Positions 42,204-49,131 of a stretch of DNA of 64,000 nt are shown one piece after another. A model generated the notes under the pieces. That model did no database searches, was not told the DNA's origin, and worked only from the letters and a program-made list of their open reading frames with translations. Made by a program: the position numbers and the translations under genes. Numbering within the stretch: the stretch's first letter is position 1; every line of letters starts with the position of its first letter. Source of the DNA: Clostridia bacterium (GTDB lineage Bacteria; Bacillota; Clostridia; Christensenellales; Borkfalkiaceae); assembly GCA_029059705.1 (NCBI GenBank), contig JAIDVM010000007.1, positions 1 to 64,000 on the forward strand. The letters run 5' to 3'.

Positions 42204-43357
42204 TTACCAGCTTACGGCCGAATCGAAGTTAGCCGAGCCGCAACATTTTATACTTACTTTATGTTCACCGTTTTCAAGCTCGGGCGAAAGATAGGAAACT
42301 TCCATAAATCCGCCCTCGTTGCCCCTCATTTCAAGGGAATCGACCTTTTTTCCGTCGATATAAACTTCGAACCCGGCGGCGGTTAAATCGGTTGAAAGCA
42401 TTGCAAGCCGCCCGCCCGTAAACGAAAATTCGAGCACGGCGCCGCGTCCCGCCTTGTAAACGTGACCGAAGAACGAGTTTGCGGAAGCGATTGTCCAGTC
42501 GCCGCGGACGGTTGTTGCCGCGCTGTCGATGGACGAAACCTTGCCGCCCGGAAGAGATAACGCCGTTTCGAACTCTATTTTATTTAAAGCGAGATATTTA
42601 TACCGCGCCGTAGAGTGGGCATACGGTTTACGTTTCTCGCGTTCCAGATATTGTTCGCCTGTCCGTTATAAAGCGCCTGCCCGATATGCACGGTTATGCC
42701 GCCCGTGGCTTCCATGTCCTCTTCGCTGAGCTGAATTTTAACAACTTCGCCCGCGGGCGCGTAAATACCCGTAATGTCGTAATAGCTTGTGTATGCTCTC
42801 GGGCGGAGAGTTTCTTTTTACCACGCCCGCTTCTCTGTCGGAAACGTCGCCGAGGTACATACCCGCCGCGGCAGTGTGCTTGTATAAAACGCGCTGTTTG
42901 CCGTTTTTATCGAGCGACGGCTCACCGTTATAATAAAGTTTACCGTCCTTGTCCATGCTGTTATAAGGATAAGCCTTATTGCTTCCGCCGGCGTTTGCCG
43001 TATCGGTTGTGGCAAGATAATTAGCTTCGGCTATAACCGCATTCTTTTGCTCCGTAGTAAGATTTAACGTATATCAGTACTTGGGATAGCCCGTTTTCAG
43101 ACCTTCGTTCGACGTGGTTCTTGGTATATTTCTTCTTACCGTGCCCAAATATTAGGCGTAATAACCCACAAGCGTTTCGCTTTTATACTCGTTGGCAAAA
43201 GCCGCGGTGGAAACTATGCTGTTTAAAATAAGCAGAACTATTGCAAGCACAAAGCACACAACGCAGACCGCCGTCGCGCTAATCAGCGCAATCATTCTTT
43301 TGTCGGCGGTTATAGCCCGCCCTTAAATTTTTTACTATTACTATTTTTGAATAACAT
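42204..43357 (-). pseudogene. Decayed surface protein gene, possibly M60-like peptidase
   Basis: Reading the minus strand from ATG 43357 gives a basic start (MLFKNSNSKKFK), a frameshift near 43320, then a membrane helix (MIALISATAVCVVCFVLAI), TAA near 43155 and TGA near 43076 in the same frame, a long readable stretch (NLTTEQKNAVIAEANYLATT to GMYLGDVSD), a frameshift near 42800 into YYDITGIYAPAGEVVKIQLS and GGITVHIGQALYNG, another near 42610, then a jelly-roll-like C-terminus (EFETALSLPGG to SANFDSAVSW) ending at 42204. The segment around YAPAGE...HIGQ resembles the start of M60/enhancin-like domains, but the HExxH core is absent, implying a deletion. Confidence 0.75.
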
Positions 43358-43440
43358 AAGCGCCCCGTTTTAAGGATTTTTTATATAATTCTTAAAATAA
43401 ATTTTAAATTGCCGCCGCAATATGCGCCGTTTAATAACGT

Positions 43441-44718
43441 TTAGCGTTTATTCGGCTTTATCATAAGCCTTATTATTTCCTCGTCGGTATTCCTCATTCC
43501 CACACTTGCAAGCTCGCCAACATTGTCTATTGTGCCCTCCACGCAGTCGCCCAGAATTCCGTCGCCGCAGCAGAACCCGCTGCCGTTTTTCGTCATTTCC
43601 AAACCGACCAGCCCAGCCTCCACCGCCGAAGCGATTTTAGCCGCGCAGCTCGATTTTGCGCCGTCGCAGATTACCCCCGAATCTATTGCAAGCGCGTTTA
43701 TAAGCGTTTTTGAAATATCGTCGTAACCACCGCCGTAAAGATAACACACGCCCGCAGCCGCGCCGCAGCCCGCGCTAACCGCTCCGCAATAAGCCGAAAG
43801 CCTGCCTATGCCCGACTTTAAATGTATCGTAACGAGGTCGGAAACGACAAGCGCGCGGATTAACTTTTCTTTTGTAACTTTAAGGTGCTCGCCGTAAACC
43901 ATTACGGGCAAAGACGCCGTCATTCCTTGATTTCCGCTGCCCGAAACTATTATAACGGGCAGACAGCAGCCGTTCATTCTCGCGTCGGAGCCTGCCGCCG
44001 CCGTCGCCTTGGCGCGGTTGTGCACGTCGTTGCCGAAGGATTTTAAAAGCACCTTACCAACGCACGCGCCGTAATCGTTTTTAAGTCCTTCCGCCGCTAT
44101 CGCCCCGTTATATTCCATCTGGCGGCAAATAGCGTCTTTTACGTCGGCAAGATTTACTTCGTCTGCAAACTCCACTATTTTTTCCACGGACAAAGAGGTT
44201 CTGTCGGTGAGCGCGGCTTCGGCGGTTACCACTCTTTTATCTAAAATAATTTCGCCGTTTTTCTCGATATGCACCACGTTTGTGTGATGCCCTGCAATGC
44301 GCACGAGGGCGAAATTTTCGCCGTTTATGCATTTTACAGAAATATCGAATATGCAGCCCGTGTTTGAACTTGCCACCGAAATTTTTGCGGTTTTTAAATA
44401 TTCTTTTATCTTTTCGCGGTCGTCGTCGGTAACCGACGAGATAACCTGCAGCTCCGCCTTTGCGTTGCCTGCAACAATTCCCGCCGCGGCGGCGGAAGCA
44501 ACTCCTTTAAGCCCGCCCGTGTTGGGAACAACCACGCTTTTAACGTTTTTGAGTATATTGCCGCTAACCGAAATTTCGACGTTTTCGGGCGTTGCCCCCA
44601 GAGTATCCCGCGCCAAAGCCGCAGCATATGCAACCGAAATCGGCTCGGTGCAGCCCGTTGCGGGCACCAGCTCTTCCTTTAAAATGTTTACGAAATTAAG
44701 GTAAACCTGCTTGTCCAT
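43441..44718 (-). CDS. L-cysteine desulfidase / L-serine dehydratase alpha-like protein (UPF0597 family)
   Basis: 425 residues, cytoplasmic. The N-terminal GCTEPISVAYA and several conserved Cys (NTGCIFDI, SAGCGAAAGVCYL, SSCAAKI, GDGILGDCVEG) are those proposed to hold an iron-sulphur cluster. Members degrade cysteine to pyruvate, sulphide and ammonia, or act on serine; substrate not decidable. Own promoter, AAGGA before the ATG. About 80 bases separate its end from the decayed gene start, with nothing recognised there. Confidence 0.88.
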   Translation of the reverse strand: MDKQVYLNFVNILKEELVPATGCTEPISVAYAAALARDTLGATPENVEISVSGNILKNVKSVVVPNTGGLKGVASAAAAGIVAGNAKAELQVISSVTDDDREKIKEYLKTAKISVASSNTGCIFDISVKCINGENFALVRIAGHHTNVVHIEKNGEIILDKRVVTAEAALTDRTSLSVEKIVEFADEVNLADVKDAICRQMEYNGAIAAEGLKNDYGACVGKVLLKSFGNDVHNRAKATAAAGSDARMNGCCLPVIIVSGSGNQGMTASLPVMVYGEHLKVTKEKLIRALVVSDLVTIHLKSGIGRLSAYCGAVSAGCGAAAGVCYLYGGGYDDISKTLINALAIDSGVICDGAKSSCAAKIASAVEAGLVGLEMTKNGSGFCCGDGILGDCVEGTIDNVGELASVGMRNTDEEIIRLMIKPNKR

Positions 44719-44747
44719 AGTATTTCCTTACGTTATATAATAAAATG

Positions 44748-44776
44748 ATTATATCATTACCGCTGAAAAATTTCAA
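44748..44776 (-). promoter_or_regulatory. Promoter of the cysteine desulfidase-like gene
   Basis: Minus strand TTGAAA (44771-44776), 17-base spacer, TATAAT (44748-44753). Confidence 0.8.
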
Positions 44777-44823
44777 TAAAATTCAGCAACAAACCGCGCA
44801 TGCATTTAAAGCCTTAAAAACGC

Positions 44824-44852
44824 TTGCATAAATTAAAATCTGCTGTTATAAT
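44824..44852 (+). promoter_or_regulatory. Promoter of the tRNA-Val/tRNA-Ala unit
   Basis: TTGCAT (44824-44829), 17-base spacer, TATAAT (44847-44852), 18 bases before tRNA-Val. Confidence 0.8.
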
Positions 44853-44870
44853 AATAGCAAAGTTTGATAA

Positions 44871-44947
44871 GGGGGCATAGCTCAGTTGGTCAGAGCGCTT
44901 GCTTGACATGCAAGAGGTCGATGGTTCGAGCCCATTTGTTCCCACCA
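44871..44947 (+). tRNA. tRNA-Val (anticodon GAC)
   Basis: Acceptor GGGGGCA/TGTTCCC with two G-U pairs, D-arm GCTC/GAGC, anticodon stem CTTGC/GCAAG with loop TTGACAT (GAC), T-arm GATGG/CCATT, encoded CCA. Confidence 0.94.
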
Positions 44948-45004
44948 AAAAATAATTTAATCATAAATTTTCCAAAAGCGTTTAAAAGCTTTTCGGAAAA
45001 ATTC

Positions 45005-45080
45005 GGGGATATAGCACAGTTGGTAGCGCGATACGTTCGCAACGTATAGGTCAGGGGTTCGAATCCCCTTATCTCCACCA
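45005..45080 (+). tRNA. tRNA-Ala (anticodon CGC)
   Basis: Acceptor GGGGATA/TATCTCC includes the G3-U70 pair that defines alanine tRNA; anticodon stem ATACG/CGTAT with loop TTCGCAA (CGC); T-arm GGGGTTCGAATCCCC; CCA encoded. The D-stem GCAC/GCGC has one mismatch. Confidence 0.94.
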
Positions 45081-45082
45081 AT

Positions 45083-45136
45083 AGCAACCTGAAACGAACC
45101 ACTTTTATAGGAGCATGTTCAGGTTGCTTTTTCTTT
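45083..45136 (+). terminator. Terminator of the tRNA unit
   Basis: AGCAACCTGAA (45083-45093) pairs with TTCAGGTTGCT (45118-45128), followed by TTTTCTTTTT. Confidence 0.85.
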
Positions 45137-45171
45137 TTACATAATCCCTATAAAAACATTTGAGGAATAAC

Positions 45172-45981
45172 ATGGCCGATTATATAACGTTAATTAAAGA
45201 TATAATTAAAATTGTTAAAAATGCTGACGGAATCGTAAAAAAACATAATTTTACTATTCAAAAAAAATCAACAAATGAAGATATAGTAACTTCCGCAGAT
45301 ATCGAAGTGCAAAACTATTTGTGTTCCGAATTAAAAAAGCTATTGCCCTCGTCAGGGTTTTTGTGTGAAGAACAGCACCTTATCGATAATAAAAATGAAT
45401 TTACCTGGGTAATAGACCCGATTGACGGCACTACGAATTTTTCGAGAAATATTTCAGAATGCGTAATTTCAATTGCATTACTATCACGCAACGTGCCTGT
45501 AATCGGGGTTGTGTATGCTCCGTTTAAACATTATTTGTTTTCTGCCGTGGCGGGACACGGAGCAAAATTAAACGGAAAACGAATATGCGTTTCGGACAAA
45601 ACTTTTAAAGACTCTTTGTTTTGCACCGCTATGAGTCTTTACCGCAAAGAGTATGCGGAAATTTGCCGCGATATCATATTCGATGTTTACAATAAATGTA
45701 ATGATTTCCGCCGCTTCGGCAGTTGCGCATTAGAACTCTGTTACCTTGCCGCAGGTAAATGCGATTTATATTTTGAAATCCGCGTTTTTCCTTGGGACTA
45801 CGCCGCCTCATATCTTATACTTAAAGAAGCCGGCGGAGTTTTAAAGGGTTTAAACGGTGAAAATCTTTCATACGACAAACCCACCGTTTTAGTTGGGGCG
45901 AATAATTTAGAGAATTATGAAAAATTAAATGACATAATAAAAAAATATTTAAAGGAACTTCCCTACACGGAGAACTTATAA
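45172..45981 (+). CDS. Inositol monophosphatase family phosphatase
   Basis: 269 residues from ATG 45172, chosen for TGAGGA (45161-45166). Metal-binding positions are all present: Glu66/Glu67 (LCEEQ), Asp82 and Asp85 in WVIDPIDGTTNF, and Asp209 in FPWDYAASYL. The family covers SuhB-like inositol or fructose-1,6-bisphosphatases and CysQ-type nucleotide phosphatases; the subtype cannot be fixed. No promoter was identified between the tRNA terminator and the start. AT-rich, unlike the flanking genes. Its stop overlaps the next start by one base (TAATG). Confidence 0.87.
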   Translation: MADYITLIKDIIKIVKNADGIVKKHNFTIQKKSTNEDIVTSADIEVQNYLCSELKKLLPSSGFLCEEQHLIDNKNEFTWVIDPIDGTTNFSRNISECVISIALLSRNVPVIGVVYAPFKHYLFSAVAGHGAKLNGKRICVSDKTFKDSLFCTAMSLYRKEYAEICRDIIFDVYNKCNDFRRFGSCALELCYLAAGKCDLYFEIRVFPWDYAASYLILKEAGGVLKGLNGENLSYDKPTVLVGANNLENYEKLNDIIKKYLKELPYTENL

Positions 45982-46742
45982 TGAACAAAAACACAAAAGA
46001 GAAAAAATTTGATTTTAAAGAAGTTACAGAAAATGATATTAACCACGAAAACAAATTCGACCTTGCGAGTTTATACGAACAAACCCACAAAGAGCTTACG
46101 CTGCAACAATCAAAACGCGACCAAATAATCACTTTATATCTTTCAATATTTTCTTTGTTAATCCCTTTGGCATTTTCGATAGAAGGCTTTTCAAACTTAA
46201 ACAAAGGGCTTATTTTTATTGCGGTAGGCGTCATAGGCGTAATCTTTTCCGTAATTACGGTTCGTTATCGTATATATAAAGAAGTATATTGGCTGTGCTG
46301 TGAAACCATTACCTGTATGATGAACATTAAAAACGAAAAATTGAACAAAGATACTGTGCAATCTCTCTATTACAGGTCTCTCGCAAAAAAGGGTAACAAT
46401 TTTTGTAATCACGGTAAATGGAGTTCATACCTGTATTGCAAAAAAAATTTATTCAGTTCCGAAACGTTACATTATCTTATAATAACGTTATTAACGTCCG
46501 TACTGTTTGCTCTTGGCATATTTTTGATTTTGCCATTAAACTTAGATATAGCGCTTACAATCTCAATTGTTTCGGGCTTTGTTTTAATGATTCTGCTTAT
46601 GATAAGTTATTTTCATAACTGTATTGCTTTATATGCGGTTTTAAAAGACGGGCTGGACAAATCATTCAACAAAACTTTTAGTAAAGCGTGGTTTTTACAC
46701 ATTTATATTGATGATTATAAGAACGTAAACATAAACCAATAA
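45981..46742 (+). CDS. Four-helix membrane protein coupled to the phosphatase gene
   Basis: 253 residues. A charged N-terminus with a helical segment (FDLASLYEQTHKELTLQQSKRDQ), two adjacent helices (about 50-68, 76-95), a cytoplasmic Lys/Asn-rich linker (about 100-155) and two more helices (about 160-182, 190-212), then a soluble tail. The first part resembles SLATT-like or RipA-like bacterial membrane proteins, but I cannot assign it firmly. The TAATG start means it is made together with the phosphatase. Confidence 0.7.
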   Translation: MNKNTKEKKFDFKEVTENDINHENKFDLASLYEQTHKELTLQQSKRDQIITLYLSIFSLLIPLAFSIEGFSNLNKGLIFIAVGVIGVIFSVITVRYRIYKEVYWLCCETITCMMNIKNEKLNKDTVQSLYYRSLAKKGNNFCNHGKWSSYLYCKKNLFSSETLHYLIITLLTSVLFALGIFLILPLNLDIALTISIVSGFVLMILLMISYFHNCIALYAVLKDGLDKSFNKTFSKAWFLHIYIDDYKNVNINQ

Positions 46743-46788
46743 TGAAATGATGTATAATAAAAATACGCTACCGACTAAGGAGAAAATT

Positions 46789-47157
46789 ATGTTTAACTTG
46801 CTATTTAGCGATTTAGATACAAGTTATAAATTATTAATAGCGTTTATGATTATTTTGATTGTTTTAGCCATTGCCGTAAGCGTGTTTTTGTTTATCAGGC
46901 ACAAGCAAAAGACTGACGAAAGACTTAGCCGCCTGCACGACATTGATTATACGCAAATCCTTAAATCAAGCGGCGGGGACATAGGTTCGGTTACTACCTA
47001 TGGTAATAACGGAAACACAAACTATGGCTCGTACCACACAAGCCCCACCACAAAATTTTTAGTAGTATATTTAAACGGCGAGCGCGAAATAGTTACCGTT
47101 AATGATAACAGCCGGTTATGTCAGGAATATCTGCTGAGATTAAAAACGGATAATTAA
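46789..47157 (+). CDS. Small single-helix membrane protein
   Basis: 122 residues from ATG 46789 with AAGGAG six bases upstream; an earlier in-frame ATG at 46747 has no site. One helix (about 13-37), a cytosolic linker with Gly/Asn/Tyr-rich stretch (YGNNGNTNYGSYHT), and a C-terminal beta-alpha motif (TKFLVVYLNG...TVNDNSRLCQEYLLRL). No known family. The C-terminus parallels that of the frameshifted gene at 10987. Followed by a strong terminator. Confidence 0.7.
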   Translation: MFNLLFSDLDTSYKLLIAFMIILIVLAIAVSVFLFIRHKQKTDERLSRLHDIDYTQILKSSGGDIGSVTTYGNNGNTNYGSYHTSPTTKFLVVYLNGEREIVTVNDNSRLCQEYLLRLKTDN

Positions 47158-47196
47158 AAGTTCGTTTTAAATTAATTTATCTTTGCCGCAAAATCA

Positions 47197-47241
47197 GCGG
47201 CGGGAGTTGAAATTATTCAACTCCCGCCGCGTTTTATTTTT
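47197..47241 (+). terminator. Strong intrinsic terminator
   Basis: 13-base perfect arms GCGGCGGGAGTTG / CAACTCCCGCCGC with an 8-base loop, then GTTTTATTTTT. Confidence 0.92.
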
Positions 47242-47249
47242 AAATCCGC

Positions 47250-47278
47250 TTGAAAACGGCAGTAATTATTGTTATAAT
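47250..47278 (+). promoter_or_regulatory. Promoter of a leaderless gene
   Basis: TTGAAA (47250-47255), 17-base spacer, TATAAT (47273-47278); only six bases separate the -10 from the ATG at 47285, so transcription should begin at or next to the A of the start codon. Confidence 0.8.
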
Positions 47279-47284
47279 CTGTTT

Positions 47285-47749
47285 ATGGACTGGTTTAACT
47301 ATTACGGACTTGCGATTATGGCGGTTATTATGGCGCCGAATATAATTTACGCCGTGCTCAAAAAGGACGGATATAAAAACGCTTACAAAAACAAACCCGC
47401 CGAAATCTTTGAACAAATCGGCAGATACGCGTGCATGGCGCTGATGGTTTTCAACGTTCCTTACACATATTTCAACTTTTGGTTTGAACACGCGCTTACA
47501 GTTTATCTTTGCGTAAACGGCGCGCTGTGCCTTAGTTACTTAATATTTTGGATTGTTTGCTGGAACAGCAACGGCATGCTTAAAGCCTTGTCCCTTTCGG
47601 TAATCCCCACGGCAATCTTTTTGTTCAGCGGCGTTATTTTAGCATATATCCCTTTAATCGCCGCCGCCGTAATTTTCGGCGTTTGCCACATTTTAATAAG
47701 CTGTAAAAACGCCGCAACCACAAATAACACCGATGAAATAAACGGTTAA
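47285..47749 (+). CDS. Small multi-helix membrane protein, leaderless
   Basis: 154 residues; the first ATG after the promoter (a longer frame from 47183 would cross the terminator and promoter). Five likely helices (about 5-22, 45-65, 69-88, 98-117, 119-141) with a charged loop YAVLKKDGYKNAYKNKPAEIFEQ after the first. No family name known to me. Ends 10 bases before the NERD gene. Confidence 0.7.
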   Translation: MDWFNYYGLAIMAVIMAPNIIYAVLKKDGYKNAYKNKPAEIFEQIGRYACMALMVFNVPYTYFNFWFEHALTVYLCVNGALCLSYLIFWIVCWNSNGMLKALSLSVIPTAIFLFSGVILAYIPLIAAAVIFGVCHILISCKNAATTNNTDEING

Positions 47750-47759
47750 GGAGCTTATT

Positions 47760-48509
47760 TTGCTTATATTTTCGATAATCTTATCCGTACTTTTAGTCGC
47801 GGCGATAATTGCCGCAACAATATATTTTAAATCACCAAAATTCAAAGGCAAAAGAGGCGAACGCAAAGTTGCACGCAAGCTCGGCAAAAATATTGCCGAC
47901 GAAAAATACGTAATTAATAATTTGATTATTCAAACAGAAAACGGTTCAACATCCCAGATAGACCATATCGTAATAAACCGCGCGGGCATTTGGGTAATAG
48001 AAACAAAAAATTACGCAGGCACCATTTACGGCAGTTCATCACAACAAGACTGGACGCAGGTTTTAGCTTACGGAACCGTTAAAAACCGGTTTTATAATCC
48101 CGTTAAGCAGAATGCTTCGCATGCTTATCATATTTCAAAACTATTAAACGATTGTCCCTCCGTTTACAGCTACGTTGTTTTTACGGGAAACGCAGACATA
48201 TCGAACGTTAATGCCGAAAACGTATGCAGTTTAAAAGAATTAATTTTAACATTAAAACGATTTGACCAAAAAATTCTTTCTAAGGACGAATTAAACTTTT
48301 ATTATCAAAAACTGAACGATTTAAAAAATGGCAATACAATAACGGAAAATGAACACGTAAAAAACATAATCAAAACACAAAACGACATTCAATCGGGCAT
48401 ATGTCCGAGATGCGGCGGCTCGCTTATACTAAGGAACGGCAAATATAGTCTCTTTTACGGCTGTTCCAATTATCCGCATTGCAAATTCACGAAAAATTAT
48501 GAAAATTAA
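47760..48509 (+). CDS. NERD-domain protein with C-terminal zinc ribbon
   Basis: 249 residues, TTG start with AAGGAG eight bases upstream. N-terminal membrane helix (2-22), then a nuclease-related NERD domain: KGKRGERKVARKL, the catalytic-type QIDHIVINRAGIWVIETKN (about 62-80) with Asp and Glu-x-Lys, and a YVVFTGNAD strand. The C-terminus is a topoisomerase-type C4 zinc ribbon (CPRCGGSL...YGCSNYPHC). NERD proteins are predicted membrane-tethered nucleases linked to DNA processing or defence; the substrate is unknown. Confidence 0.88.
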   Translation: MLIFSIILSVLLVAAIIAATIYFKSPKFKGKRGERKVARKLGKNIADEKYVINNLIIQTENGSTSQIDHIVINRAGIWVIETKNYAGTIYGSSSQQDWTQVLAYGTVKNRFYNPVKQNASHAYHISKLLNDCPSVYSYVVFTGNADISNVNAENVCSLKELILTLKRFDQKILSKDELNFYYQKLNDLKNGNTITENEHVKNIIKTQNDIQSGICPRCGGSLILRNGKYSLFYGCSNYPHCKFTKNYEN

Positions 48510-48520
48510 AGGTGATGTAA

Positions 48521-49057
48521 ATGAGCGTTGAAACGATAATCGCTATTGTAACCGCGGGAATTGCGCTGGTTACCTCCGTTGTAAGCTTTACTTACAATAT
48601 GATTCAAAACCGCAAAAGCCGCGTGCAGAAGGTTGTTCTCGACAACAGAATTAAATACCTTTACGAAATACGCGAGGGATTTACAAACGTAATAGGGCTA
48701 GCACACGCCGAGGCGGTTGAAACGGCTTTAAACGACGCAGAAATTAAAAAGATTTATCTTGAAAAGCTTTTTACGGGCTACGGAAAAATTAAAACGTATA
48801 TAAAGCCCTTTTACAAAATAGACAAGGCGCTTTTGATTTCTTTGGATAACCTGTATTCTTGCATATTATTGCTTTTAAACGGCGAGGGAAAAGCAGAAAG
48901 CCTTGACGGATTACGGAAGGATTTCGAGGACAAATACCTTAAATACGACTGGGCTTACTGGAAATATATCCAACGCCAGAAAGAGGGCAATTTTATGAAC
49001 AGCGACGACGCCTTTGATAACGTTTATTACGATTTTGTCAAAAATCTTAAAGATTAA
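48521..49057 (+). CDS. Membrane-anchored helical protein of unknown function
   Basis: 178 residues; AAAGGTGAT before the ATG, 11 bases after the NERD stop. One N-terminal helix (about 3-26), a basic segment QNRKSRVQK, then a soluble alpha-helical domain with periodic Leu/Tyr (KIYLEKLFTGYGKIKTYIKPF). No recognised motif. Confidence 0.65.
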   Translation: MSVETIIAIVTAGIALVTSVVSFTYNMIQNRKSRVQKVVLDNRIKYLYEIREGFTNVIGLAHAEAVETALNDAEIKKIYLEKLFTGYGKIKTYIKPFYKIDKALLISLDNLYSCILLLLNGEGKAESLDGLRKDFEDKYLKYDWAYWKYIQRQKEGNFMNSDDAFDNVYYDFVKNLKD

Positions 49058-49080
49058 ATTTAAAAACACGATTTAAAAAT

Positions 49081-49115
49081 TAACCGCGGACACATTTGTG
49101 TCCGCGGTTATTGAT
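49081..49115. terminator. Bidirectional terminator
   Basis: 30-base palindrome (49081-49110), arm TAACCGCGGACACA, between the convergent 178-residue gene and the giant gene; T-rich on the plus side. Confidence 0.85.
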
Positions 49116-49131
49116 TTTACTGCATTTTGTT

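Noticed and set aside
45005-49057. Integrative island with tRNA-Ala as attachment site
   Set aside because: AT-rich accessory genes follow the tRNA, but I found no repeat of the tRNA 3' end downstream and no integrase.
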